Below, piece by piece: positions 1 through 8,097 of a stretch of 64,000 bases of DNA. The stretch is taken from the NCBI RefSeq assembly GCF_029906345.1, contig NZ_JARYGY010000007.1, positions 124,001 to 188,000 on the forward strand, written 5' to 3'. Below the pieces are notes generated by a model. It was not told where the DNA came from. It saw only the letters and a list, made by a program, of their open reading frames with translations, and did no database searches. Every line of letters begins with the position of its first letter. The stretch's first letter is position 1. Source of the stretch: Aquimarina mycalae. Its GTDB lineage: Bacteria > Bacteroidota > Bacteroidia > Flavobacteriales > Flavobacteriaceae. The position numbers and the translations under genes were made by a program.

Positions 1-1
1 A

Positions 2-613
2 TTTTTTGTGGTAGCTAGATTATGGGCGGCGATTGTTTTATATGGTAGTGGTTTTCTTCCTAGAGTAAAAAAAGAAGAAAAAGTAGATAGGCATAAGAGC
101 TATATGTTTGTAGCAAATCATACTTCAATGACGGATATTATGTTGATGTTGTATTGTGTGAAAAACCCTTTTGTATTTGTTGGAAAAAAAGAGTTAGCAA
201 AGATTCCGATTTTTGGATTCTTTTATAAAAGAACCTGCATATTGGTGGATCGAAATAGTCAAAAAAGTAGGAAAGAAGTGTTTGATCGTGCTCAGGCAAG
301 ATTACAAGATGGAACAAGTATCTGTATATTTCCTGAAGGAGGAGTTCCTGATGATGAATCTATTATCCTAGACGCTTTTAAAGATGGAGCCTTTAGATTG
401 GCGATAGATCATCAAATACCAATATTGCCACTAACATTTCTTGATAACAAAAAACGATTTTCATATACTTTTTTTAGCGGAAGCCCAGGAAGGATGAGAG
501 CTTTTGTACACAAAGCAATTTCAACTACAGGATTGACTCAAGATCATAAAAAAGCGTTGAATATGGAGGTGCGAAATGTTATTTTAGATAAACTGCAATC
601 TAATCAGTTTTAA
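2..613 (+). CDS. plsC: 1-acyl-sn-glycerol-3-phosphate acyltransferase (PlsC family), 5' end cut off
   Basis: Transfers an acyl chain to lysophosphatidic acid at the inner membrane to make phosphatidic acid for phospholipids. Counting from the GTG at 8, the acyltransferase motif I NHTSMTD is at residues 37-43 (His38 and Asp43 form the catalytic HX4D pair) and the glycerophosphate-binding FPEGG motif is at 108-112. The visible 201 aa is shorter than the usual 240-260 aa, and the reading frame stays open to the window edge. The N-terminal membrane segment is therefore probably outside the window, and the GTG is unlikely to be the true start. The family call is safe. The exact acyl acceptor is inferred. 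Confidence 0.85.
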   Translation, partial: FFVVARLWAAIVLYGSGFLPRVKKEEKVDRHKSYMFVANHTSMTDIMLMLYCVKNPFVFVGKKELAKIPIFGFFYKRTCILVDRNSQKSRKEVFDRAQARLQDGTSICIFPEGGVPDDESIILDAFKDGAFRLAIDHQIPILPLTFLDNKKRFSYTFFSGSPGRMRAFVHKAISTTGLTQDHKKALNMEVRNVILDKLQSNQF

Positions 614-626
614 ACCACGTCTTTTT

Positions 627-664
627 TATAAAAAAACAAAAGCTGTTCCTCCCCAGAAACAGCC
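627..664 (-). terminator. Intrinsic terminator after the minus-strand beta-barrel gene
   Basis: GCTGTT (642-647) pairs with AACAGC (658-663). Read on the minus strand, the hairpin is followed by a T-rich tract (640-627). It lies just past the end of the gene that stops at 755, and it may also stop plsC transcription from the other side. Confidence 0.6.
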
Positions 665-754
665 TTGTCATCATTGCTTCCCTAGAGCAATAATTCAACC
701 TAACCAACTATAATAACCTAAAACACATTTGGTTATTTTTCTTTTTCATTATTT

Positions 755-2464
755 TTAAAACTTAAAACTTATTCCAGTATATACACCAAAATAATAAGGT
801 TTAAAGTCTTGCGCACCTTCCTTAAAACCATTAAACTGATATTTAAATATAGGTTCCATATTAATCTGAAATTGATCAGATAATTTATAATCAAAACCTA
901 TACCAATATTACCACTAAAACTTATATCGTTGACAGTTTCATCTCTTGCTACATTTTCGTTTTTAAAACTTCCAGCAATGATCGACACATCATCGTCTTC
1001 AAGAAACAAGGTGCTGACTCCTCCTATCATATGTACTCCTAGTTTCGAGTCAGTTATTGCATACTTAATTTCTAATGGAACTTCAATATATCCAATACTA
1101 TGATTAAGTAATCCTGGGTTTTGAGATTTAACAAGGATTTCGTCATTAATATCAGGTGCGGATCCAAAATCAGAAGACCCACCTTGATAATCCGAAACTA
1201 CAATATTTCGAACATTAGTGGGATTATCAAATCCTTCAACTCCTGTAGCTACAGATGAGATACCAAACCCTACATCTTCAGTATTGTAACCTACATCCAC
1301 TTTACTGATTCCAGATCTTACACTTAGTTTTTTATTAATTGAGTATGCAATTTGGATTCCGTAACTAAGATTAATTTGCCCTTGCTTATTATTGTCAGAG
1401 AATTCAGCATCAATAGAAGATCCACCAAAAGAGTCATAATATACTGGAGCTACATTAGGAGTTATATTCCATTTCTTTTCTTGTGTTGTTTCGGTAACCA
1501 ACGTTTCTTTTGCTTCTTTTTCTTTTATAACATCAAAAATTGACTTTTTTCCGTCATTTGAAGTTTGATCTTCAGTTTCATCAGAAACTATTTTTTCTTC
1601 ATCTTTGGACGTTTTTTCTTTGGTGTTTTCCGCAAGTATTTTGCTTTCCGTATTTTTTATACCTGTATTGGGTTCTTTAAAAATAGGATGTTCTTCTTTT
1701 GGGATATTTCCTTGTTGTGTATTGTTTGTTGGCGAAGAGTTTTCTGCAATCCCTTTTTTAATAACTTGTGATGAGTTGTTAAACGAATTTTTTTGGGTAT
1801 TCGCTTTGGGCGTATCCGTATTTTTTATATCCGTTACAGCATTTTTAGTATCAGGATTTTGTTCAAAGAAAAGATTCTTCTTATTCTCTGATACATCTTT
1901 GATTATTTTATCTTCAGTATCTGTAATAGTAGTGTTAGATTCTTTGTTAAGTTGGTTTTTATCGAGTGAAGGATCTTTATATGTCCTTGGTTGAGTATTT
2001 TCTTGATTTGTATTTATATTGGTTACAAGGTCTTTTTTTGGCGCATTTTTTAAAGAACTATTAGTGATAGCTTCGTTATTAGTATTATTACCTTCTGAAG
2101 CTCCATCATCGTAATTAGATTTCTGATCTTTAGCCGTGTTTACTAAACCATCGTTAGAGGTTTTGGTGTCAACATTCTGATCTTCTTCGGATCCTACGTC
2201 CTTGTTCTCTATTTTTTCTGTATTAACAATTGCATCCTGCACAGAATCATCGTTAGTTAACACAGATCCTACAGATAAAATTACCGCTATCAATGCAGCA
2301 ACTCCTGCAATACGATACCAAAAGGGTATAATGATTCCTCGTTTTCGATCTTTATCTTTTTTAGCTTTAATTTTTTCCCATACAGCATCATCAGGAGTAA
2401 CTTCAAAGTTTTTGAATTTTTCCTGAAACAATCTATCTATATTTTTTTTATCACTCATGTTCAT
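755..2464 (-). CDS. Membrane-anchored outer-membrane beta-barrel protein paired with an ECF sigma factor (putative anti-sigma)
   Basis: The 569-aa protein has three parts. A cytoplasmic stretch (about 1-45, with an IDRLFQEKFKNF region) precedes a single hydrophobic segment at about 47-70 (IAGVAALIAVILSVGSVL). A long Asn/Lys/Asp/Thr-rich low-complexity region runs to about 330. The C-terminal part ends in YYFGVYTGISFKF, the alternating aromatic pattern of an OmpA/PorT-like beta-barrel strand. It overlaps the upstream sigma gene by 4 nt (ATGA), so the two are probably translationally coupled. An N-terminal cytoplasmic segment next to a sigma gene fits an anti-sigma role, but no canonical anti-sigma motif is visible. 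A barrel tethered to an inner-membrane helix through a long linker would span the periplasm. Function is inferred from position. Confidence 0.6.
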   Translation of the reverse strand: MNMSDKKNIDRLFQEKFKNFEVTPDDAVWEKIKAKKDKDRKRGIIIPFWYRIAGVAALIAVILSVGSVLTNDDSVQDAIVNTEKIENKDVGSEEDQNVDTKTSNDGLVNTAKDQKSNYDDGASEGNNTNNEAITNSSLKNAPKKDLVTNINTNQENTQPRTYKDPSLDKNQLNKESNTTITDTEDKIIKDVSENKKNLFFEQNPDTKNAVTDIKNTDTPKANTQKNSFNNSSQVIKKGIAENSSPTNNTQQGNIPKEEHPIFKEPNTGIKNTESKILAENTKEKTSKDEEKIVSDETEDQTSNDGKKSIFDVIKEKEAKETLVTETTQEKKWNITPNVAPVYYDSFGGSSIDAEFSDNNKQGQINLSYGIQIAYSINKKLSVRSGISKVDVGYNTEDVGFGISSVATGVEGFDNPTNVRNIVVSDYQGGSSDFGSAPDINDEILVKSQNPGLLNHSIGYIEVPLEIKYAITDSKLGVHMIGGVSTLFLEDDDVSIIAGSFKNENVARDETVNDISFSGNIGIGFDYKLSDQFQINMEPIFKYQFNGFKEGAQDFKPYYFGVYTGISFKF

Positions 2465-3006
2465 CCTTCATTTGACTGAACTCGTGGTTCTTGGTTGGTT
2501 TCTATTTTTTCTTTTAAAATTTTTCTGGCTCTTGCTAAATTTGATTTAGAAGTTCCATTAGAAATATCTAACATTTCTGCAATTTCTTTATGAGAGTAAC
2601 CATCTAATACATAAAGATTAAAGACCAATCGATATCGATCGGGCAATTGCTGAATAATTTCTAGAAGATAATCTAGAGAAACCTGATCTTCATCAATTTC
2701 TACTTCGACCTCTTCAATTTGCTCTTCGCCAATGATCTCGAAAACTTTCTGTTTTCGATACTTTTGTAGGGCTGTATTAATTGTTATTCGTTTAATCCAC
2801 CCTTCAAAAGAACCTTGACTTTTATACTGTTCTATTTTGTTAAAAATTGTAATAAACGCATCCTGCAATGTATCCTCGGCACTTGCATAATTGTTAGAGT
2901 ACTTTAGGCAGATAGAAAATAACTTACTACCATATAATCTATACAGTTGTTCTTGTGCCTTAGCATCTTGTTTCTTACAATTTTTTATGAGTTGGTCTAA
3001 ACTCAC
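2461..3006 (-). CDS. RNA polymerase ECF-type sigma-70 factor
   Basis: This 181-aa protein has the two-domain ECF layout. Region 2 is at about 25-95 (YRLYGSKLFSICLKYSNN, then AEDTLQDAFITIFNKI and the FEGWIKRITINTALQKYRK part that binds the -10). Region 4 is at about 120-175 (LPDRYRLVFNLYVLDGYSHKEIAEMLDIS, a helix-turn-helix). It directs core RNA polymerase to a small set of promoters. The 4-nt overlap with the downstream membrane/beta-barrel gene suggests a sigma/regulator pair. An acidic linker between the domains (EEQIEEVEVEIDEDQ) is unusual in composition but not in place. The signal it responds to cannot be read from sequence. Confidence 0.92.
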   Translation of the reverse strand: MSLDQLIKNCKKQDAKAQEQLYRLYGSKLFSICLKYSNNYASAEDTLQDAFITIFNKIEQYKSQGSFEGWIKRITINTALQKYRKQKVFEIIGEEQIEEVEVEIDEDQVSLDYLLEIIQQLPDRYRLVFNLYVLDGYSHKEIAEMLDISNGTSKSNLARARKILKEKIETNQEPRVQSNEG

Positions 3007-3043
3007 GAACAGTTTTTGTTTTACGTAATTAAAATATAAACTC

Positions 3044-3463
3044 CTATTCTACAACGGGAACTTCCATAATTAAAAATTGATTCTCTCCTTGATCATTTCT
3101 GCCTTGCCAAAATCTAAAAACATAAGAATCTTCGAATCCAACAAAGAAATCAAAAGAAGCCTCAACTAAATCAGTTTGCACAAGATCTTCGCAAACACGG
3201 TCGTTAACTACCACATTGACTGCAGAAACTGTACGTTCATTAGATACTCTATCATAATCAAAACCACTAAAAGAATGACAATCAGAAGGTCTGAAATAAG
3301 AAACAGTAATCGTAACTGTTTCTCCTCTTACGAATTGATCTGGAATTTCTACTTGTTCAATAGGGACTAATTCATAAAAAAAGTTGATACCTGCATCATC
3401 ACTCAAGCAACTTGTCAAACAACTTGACAAAATAATCATTGCAATTATTTTTATCTTTTTCAT
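3044..3463 (-). CDS. Small lipoprotein of unknown function
   Basis: The 139-aa product begins with a lipoprotein signal peptide (MKKIKIIAMIILSSCLTSC, lipid-attachment Cys19), so it should be anchored in the envelope. The mature part is mostly predicted beta strand, with alternating Val/Thr runs and two further Cys residues (in DCHSF and VCED) that could form a disulfide. I do not recognise a family. It lies 37 nt upstream of the sigma factor gene on the same strand and may be co-transcribed with it. It might belong to the same envelope-signalling unit, but nothing in the sequence proves that. Confidence 0.7.
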   Translation of the reverse strand: MKKIKIIAMIILSSCLTSCLSDDAGINFFYELVPIEQVEIPDQFVRGETVTITVSYFRPSDCHSFSGFDYDRVSNERTVSAVNVVVNDRVCEDLVQTDLVEASFDFFVGFEDSYVFRFWQGRNDQGENQFLIMEVPVVE

Positions 3464-3615
3464 ACTACTAACTTTGGGGTACTACATACCAAATTGTATA
3501 ATATAGATGTTTGTATATGCACATGGTTGCGTTGGTATCTAAATAAATTTATTAATAAGCGGTATAGCTTTGTTATTTTATGTAGGTATAAAAGGGGTAA
3601 GATTTGGATAAAAGG

Positions 3616-3642
3616 TATAAAAAAATCCCGAAACTCGGGATT
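3616..3642 (-). terminator. recA intrinsic terminator
   Basis: AATCCCGA (3624-3631) and TCGGGATT (3635-3642) form a tight hairpin with a 3-nt loop. On the minus strand it is followed by a T tract (3625-3616). It lies 26 nt past the recA stop codon. Confidence 0.85.
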
Positions 3643-3667
3643 TTAATATTTTTTTTAAGATGATGGT

Positions 3668-4681
3668 TTATTCATTTACAATCTTTATGGCTTCCTTGAT
3701 TTTTTCTTCAAGTTCTTCCATAAGTTCTGGATTGTCATTTAATAAAGCTTTTACAGCATCTCTTCCTTGACCTAATTTTGTGTCTTGATAACTAAACCAT
3801 GAGCCGCTTTTTTTGACAATTTCATAGTTTACACCAATATCAATAATTTCTCCAGTTTTAGAAATTCCCATACCATACATAATGTCAAATTCTGCAGTTC
3901 TAAATGGTGGAGCAACTTTGTTTTTTACAACTTTTACACGGGTTTTGTTTCCTTGTACTTCACTGTTACTATCTTTTATTTGAGTAGATCGACGAATATC
4001 TAATCGAACCGAAGAATAAAATTTAAGGGCATTACCACCTGTTGTGGTTTCAGGATTACCAAACATTACTCCAATTTTTTCACGAAGTTGGTTGATAAAG
4101 ATAACAGTACAGTTAGTTTTACTAATAGAACTAGTTAATTTTCGTAATGCTTGAGACATTAAACGGGCATGAAGCCCCATTTTAGAATCTCCCATTTCTC
4201 CTTCGATCTCACTTTTTGGAGTTAAAGCCGCAACAGAATCAATAACGATAATGTCGATTGCACCTGATCGTATTAAATTATCAGCAATTTCCAATGCTTG
4301 CTCACCATGATCTGGTTGAGAAATAATTAAGTTATCGATTTCTACACCTAACTTTTCTGCATAAAAACGATCAAACGCATGTTCTGCATCTATAAATGCA
4401 GCTATTCCTCCTGCTTTTTGTGCTTGCGCAATTGCATGCAATGTTAAAGTGGTTTTACCAGAAGATTCAGGCCCGAAAATTTCGATAACCCTTCCTCTAG
4501 GATATCCTCCTACACCAAGTGCCAAATCCAGTCCCAATGACCCAGTAGAAATTACTTCTACTTCCTGAACGGCATCGTCGCTCATCTTCATCACTGTACC
4601 TTTTCCGTAAGCCTTATCTAGTTTGTCTAAAGTTAGTTTTAACGCTTTTAATTTTGCATCTTTTTCTTTATCCGTACTCAT
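3668..4681 (-). CDS. recA: Recombinase RecA
   Basis: RecA forms ATP-dependent filaments on single-stranded DNA, drives strand exchange in homologous recombination, and triggers LexA-type self-cleavage. The 337-aa length is normal. The Walker A motif GPESSGKTT is at about 70-78, followed by the Walker B strand [12 protein letters not shown], the DNA-binding loop region ([20 protein letters not shown]) and the [14 protein letters not shown] core. The C-terminal tail is short and acidic/lysine-rich ([17 protein letters not shown]). It is transcribed alone on the minus strand with its own terminator. There is no LexA gene in the window. Confidence 0.98.
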   Translation of the reverse strand: MSTDKEKDAKLKALKLTLDKLDKAYGKGTVMKMSDDAVQEVEVISTGSLGLDLALGVGGYPRGRVIEIFGPESSGKTTLTLHAIAQAQKAGGIAAFIDAEHAFDRFYAEKLGVEIDNLIISQPDHGEQALEIADNLIRSGAIDIIVIDSVAALTPKSEIEGEMGDSKMGLHARLMSQALRKLTSSISKTNCTVIFINQLREKIGVMFGNPETTTGGNALKFYSSVRLDIRRSTQIKDSNSEVQGNKTRVKVVKNKVAPPFRTAEFDIMYGMGISKTGEIIDIGVNYEIVKKSGSWFSYQDTKLGQGRDAVKALLNDNPELMEELEEKIKEAIKIVNE

Positions 4682-4897
4682 GCGTTTACTTTCTTTTGTT
4701 ATTGATTTTGGCTAAAATACTACAAGTTTTTTGCATACCCATTTCAAAAATAACACTTATACAACTAATTTATTAACAATGATTATAACCGTTATGAACG
4801 AGTATTTTATTTTTTTTTGAATCAGACGCAACCCTTTCGGTTTTCTTGTATCTACATAGAAAGCAAAACTTGAACAAACTGTGCGGAAGGAGGATGT

Positions 4898-5078
4898 ATG
4901 AAATTTCTTAAAAGAGTCGTAAGACACAACCTTGATGGCTGTACAATTACTACAATTAGTAATTGTATAGTAGAAGGTGGTTAGCTTCGTTACTTAAATT
5001 AATTAGTCGTTTAGATTAAATAAATTAATTAACGAATTAGCCCAAAAAATGCCTTGAAGTAATTTTCATGGCATTTTT
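4898..5078 (+). ncRNA. Candidate structured leader or small RNA upstream of trhO, with a possible 28-aa leader peptide
   Basis: The 470-nt gap between recA and trhO is not empty. A GGAAGGAGG Shine-Dalgarno-like run (4885-4893) precedes an ATG at 4898 and a 28-codon frame (stop 4982-4984) encoding a peptide that starts MKFLKRVVRHN and ends IVEGG. Inside it lies a perfect 10-bp hairpin (TACAATTACT 4942-4951 / AGTAATTGTA 4958-4967). A second long imperfect hairpin (4979-5042, arms containing TTCGTTA and TAACGAA) and a terminator (AAAAATGCC 5045-5053 / GGCATTTTT 5070-5078) follow. Strong Shine-Dalgarno sites are rare in Bacteroidota. The order is that of an attenuator, but an independent sRNA would look the same. 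The coding reading is weak because a hairpin sits inside the frame. Confidence 0.35.
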
Positions 5079-5100
5079 TTATTTTATCTCTTGGTATTTG

Positions 5101-5108
5101 TATTTTTG
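5101..5108 (+). promoter_or_regulatory. Candidate -7 element (TATTTTTG) for trhO
   Basis: The sequence matches the Bacteroidota -7 consensus TAnnTTTG and lies 43 nt before the trhO ATG, just past the terminator of the upstream structured region. No clear -33 TTTG partner is seen at the expected spacing. Confidence 0.45.
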
Positions 5109-5151
5109 CAGCAAATAAAATAATTTCTTTTAACTTAAAAATTGGTATAGC

Positions 5152-6183
5152 ATGCAACTGTACAATAAATTAAGCGCAAAAGAGAGAGCTGCTCTTATTG
5201 ATGAGGCAGGTACGGATCGACTTACACTCTCTTTTTATCAATACGCACATATCGGTAATACAGAAATCTTTAGGAACCATCTTTTTATCCATTGGGATGA
5301 ACTTGATGTTTTGGGACGTATTTATGTGGCTAAAGAAGGAATAAATGGACAATTATCTGTTCCAGCACCGAATTTCGAAGCTTTTAAAAAACACTTGGAT
5401 AGTATTTCTTTTTTAGAAAATGTTCGCCTTAATATAGCAAGAGAACAAGATGTAAAGTCATTCTTAAAATTAAAAGTAAAGATTCGCAATAAGATTGTTG
5501 CAGATGGATTAAAGGATGAGGCTTTTGATGTTACCAATAAAGGAGTGCATGTAAATGCAGAGAGATTTAATGCATTAATTGAAGATCCAGATACGGTATT
5601 GGTTGATATGCGCAATCATTATGAAAGTGAAATAGGTCATTTTAAAGGAGCAGTAACTCCTGATGTAGATACATTTAGAGACTCATTGGATATAATTGAA
5701 GAGGATCTTAGAGAACATAAAGAGGATAAGAAATTAGTAATGTATTGTACAGGAGGAATCCGATGTGAAAAAGCAAGTGCATACTACAAACATAAAGGGT
5801 TTAAGAATGTTTTTCAGCTAGAAGGTGGTATTATAGAATATGCAAGACAAGTTGAAGAAAAAGGATTAGAAAATAAGTTTTTAGGAAAGAATTTTGTTTT
5901 TGATCATAGAAGATCAGAACGAATTTCTGAAGATGTGATTGCTAACTGCCATCAATGTGGAAAAGCCTGTGATACCCATGTCAATTGTGAAAATGAAGCC
6001 TGCCATCTTTTGTTTATTCAATGTGAGGAATGTGCTGCTACAATGAATAATTGTTGCTCAACAGAATGTAAAGAGGTTAATAGCCTACCTTATGAAGAAC
6101 AAAAAGCACTTCGAAAAGGGAAAGGTAATAGTAACAAAATCTTTAAGAAAGGGCGATCTGAAGTACTAAAATATAAACAGTAA
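5152..6183 (+). CDS. trhO: tRNA uridine(34) hydroxylase TrhO (rhodanese family, YceA-like)
   Basis: TrhO uses molecular oxygen to hydroxylate U34 in tRNA anticodons, the first step toward 5-(carboxy)methoxyuridine. The 343-aa protein has an N-terminal acylphosphatase-like domain (about 15-115, with GRIYVAKEGINGQLS) and a rhodanese domain (about 135-235). The active-site loop YCTGGIRCEK carries Cys199 and the family-specific second Cys205. A Cys-rich tail (about 268-310, CHQCGKACDTH and further CxxC pairs) is typical of the bacterial family and may bind metal. It is preceded by the structured leader-like region described above and followed by a weak terminator. Confidence 0.93.
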   Translation: MQLYNKLSAKERAALIDEAGTDRLTLSFYQYAHIGNTEIFRNHLFIHWDELDVLGRIYVAKEGINGQLSVPAPNFEAFKKHLDSISFLENVRLNIAREQDVKSFLKLKVKIRNKIVADGLKDEAFDVTNKGVHVNAERFNALIEDPDTVLVDMRNHYESEIGHFKGAVTPDVDTFRDSLDIIEEDLREHKEDKKLVMYCTGGIRCEKASAYYKHKGFKNVFQLEGGIIEYARQVEEKGLENKFLGKNFVFDHRRSERISEDVIANCHQCGKACDTHVNCENEACHLLFIQCEECAATMNNCCSTECKEVNSLPYEEQKALRKGKGNSNKIFKKGRSEVLKYKQ

Positions 6184-6198
6184 TACTAAAATGATTTA

Positions 6199-6236
6199 GA
6201 TACTATGGTTTTAAAAGAAATCATAGTATCTTTATC
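6199..6236 (+). terminator. Weak intrinsic terminator after trhO
   Basis: GATACTATG (6199-6207) pairs with CATAGTATC (6222-6230) and is followed by a short TTTAT. The T tract is poor, so read-through toward ricT is possible. Confidence 0.45.
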
Positions 6237-6328
6237 GATTAAGATGTTGGATGTATAAAGCGTCTAACCTGAGTAAGAATCATATTTGCTGTGTTTTACA
6301 CAGACAAATTTCAATATAGCAAGAGAAT

Positions 6329-7615
6329 ATGGGGTGTAGTAGTTGTTCCTCCGGGAAAGACGGACAACCAAAAGGATGCAAGAATAATGGTACATGCGGT
6401 ACAGATGGTTGCAATAAATTAACTGTTTTTGATTGGTTATCTAATATGTCACTTCCTAGTGGTGTGGCTCCTTTTCATTGTGTAGAAATTCGTTTTAAAA
6501 ATGGACGGAAAAGTTTCTTTAAAAATACTGAAAACCTATCCTTAAGTATAGGAGATATTGTTGCTACAGAAGCTTCTCCAGGCCATGATGTGGGTATCGT
6601 TACACTTACTGGTGAATTGGTACGAATCCAAATGAAGAAGAAGAAGGTTGATATTGATAGTGAAGATGTAAAGAAAGTATATAGAAAAGCATCTCAAAAA
6701 GATATTGATATATGGCAAAAGGCACGTGATCGAGAAGAAACCATAAAAGTTCGTTCCAGAGAGATTGCGATTCGATTAAAATTACAAATGAAAATCTCTG
6801 ACATTGAATTTCAGGGAGATGGTTCTAAGTGTACTTTTTTTTATACAGCAGAAGATCGCGTAGATTTCAGACAACTGATCAAAGAATTCGCGCAAGAATT
6901 TAGTACGAGAATTGAAATGCGTCAAATCGGTTTCCGTCAGGAAGCTGCTAGATTGGGAGGTATTGGTTCTTGTGGTCGTGAATTATGTTGCTCTACTTGG
7001 CTTACTGACTTTAGATCGGTAAATACAAGTGCTGCCAGATATCAACAACTATCATTGAATCCTCAGAAATTAGCAGGACAATGTGGAAAGTTAAAATGTT
7101 GTTTGAATTATGAACTGGATGCATATATCGATGCATTAAAAGAGTTTCCGAAAACTGAAACCAAATTACAAACAGAAAAAGGTGTTGCAGTATGCCAGAA
7201 AATTGATATTTTCAAAGGATATTTATGGTATGCATACGAAGGGGAATGGATGAACTGGCATAAAATCTCTGCAGATCATGCGAATGAAATTATTGAAGCA
7301 AATAACAAGAAAGAAAAGGTAGCAGGTCTTGAAGATTATGCTTCAGAACTAATAGAGGATACTAAAGTAGATTTTGAGAACGTTGTAGGACAAGACAGTT
7401 TAACACGATTTGATCAACCTAAAAGAAATAACAGGAGAAGAAATAAAAACAAGAACAGAAATAAGAATAAGAACAAAGTTTCTGCTGAAAAGCAAAAACC
7501 TACTTCTCAAAAGTCTAAAGGTGGAAATTCTGAGAATAAAAACCCAAATAAGAAAAATAACCAACGAAATAGAAAACGTAAACCGCAGCAACGTAAGAAT
7601 AATGACAAATCTTAG
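6329..7615 (+). CDS. ricT: RicT/PSP1-domain protein (YaaT-like)
   Basis: In Firmicutes, RicT is part of the Fe-S-containing Ric complex, which promotes RNase Y-dependent mRNA maturation. In Bacteroidota its role is not settled. The 428-aa protein begins with a Cys-rich stretch (MGCSSCSSGKDGQPKGCKNN). The PSP1 core (about 60-290) has the diagnostic Cys motifs SCGRELCCSTWL and GQCGKLKCCLNYE. The tail from about 365 is a Lys/Asn/Arg-rich low-complexity segment that could bind RNA. The gene overlaps gldH by 14 nt, an arrangement that suggests one operon running on through the PBP1A genes. Confidence 0.88.
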   Translation: MGCSSCSSGKDGQPKGCKNNGTCGTDGCNKLTVFDWLSNMSLPSGVAPFHCVEIRFKNGRKSFFKNTENLSLSIGDIVATEASPGHDVGIVTLTGELVRIQMKKKKVDIDSEDVKKVYRKASQKDIDIWQKARDREETIKVRSREIAIRLKLQMKISDIEFQGDGSKCTFFYTAEDRVDFRQLIKEFAQEFSTRIEMRQIGFRQEAARLGGIGSCGRELCCSTWLTDFRSVNTSAARYQQLSLNPQKLAGQCGKLKCCLNYELDAYIDALKEFPKTETKLQTEKGVAVCQKIDIFKGYLWYAYEGEWMNWHKISADHANEIIEANNKKEKVAGLEDYASELIEDTKVDFENVVGQDSLTRFDQPKRNNRRRNKNKNRNKNKNKVSAEKQKPTSQKSKGGNSENKNPNKKNNQRNRKRKPQQRKNNDKS

Positions 7616-8096
7616 GTTTTTAATATTGTTTTTTCTGCTTATAGGTTTGATTTCTTGTGATGACTCACGGGTTTTTGATCAATATAAAGCAGTATCAGGT
7701 TCTTGGGAAGAAAATGAAAAAATAAGTTTTACGCTTCCAGAACTTGATTCATTGCAGCAGTATAATCTATTTATAAACGTTCGAAATAATAATGATTATA
7801 GATATAGTAATTTGTTTTTGATTAGTGAGATGAATTTTCCAAATGGAAAAATCGTGACCGATACATTAGAGTATGAAATGGCAGCACCAGATGGAACTTG
7901 GTTAGGAACAGGCTTTACTGATCTAAAAGAAAATAAATTGTGGTATAAAGAAAAAGTGAATTTTGCAGAAAAAGGAGAATATAAAGTGATACTTCGACAG
8001 GCAATGCGAAAGAACGGAGAGACTTTAGGAATACACTCCTTAGAAGGAATTACAGACATAGGTTTTAGAATAGAATTTGCACAAAACCCTAAATAA
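7602..8096 (+). CDS. gldH: Gliding motility lipoprotein GldH
   Basis: GldH is a lipoprotein needed for gliding and T9SS function in Flavobacterium-type bacteria. The ATG at 7602 gives a proper lipoprotein signal (MTNLRFLILFFLLIGLISC, Cys19) and a 164-aa product of usual family size. The open frame continues upstream inside ricT to 7410, but that extension reads as a shadow of the Lys/Asn-rich ricT tail. The start overlaps the end of ricT by 14 nt and the stop is 1 nt before the PBP1A ATG. Its presence, with T9SS sorting domains elsewhere in the window, supports a gliding Flavobacteriaceae host. Confidence 0.9.
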   Translation: MTNLRFLILFFLLIGLISCDDSRVFDQYKAVSGSWEENEKISFTLPELDSLQQYNLFINVRNNNDYRYSNLFLISEMNFPNGKIVTDTLEYEMAAPDGTWLGTGFTDLKENKLWYKEKVNFAEKGEYKVILRQAMRKNGETLGIHSLEGITDIGFRIEFAQNPK

Positions 8097-8097
8097 T

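Noticed and set aside
1352-1994. Three plus-strand ORFs over the beta-barrel gene
   Set aside because: They are shadows of the low-complexity minus-strand gene and show no codon or protein features of their own.
7410-7601. N-terminal extension of gldH within ricT
   Set aside because: The extension reads as a Lys/Asn-rich shadow of the ricT tail. The ATG at 7602 gives a clean lipoprotein signal.
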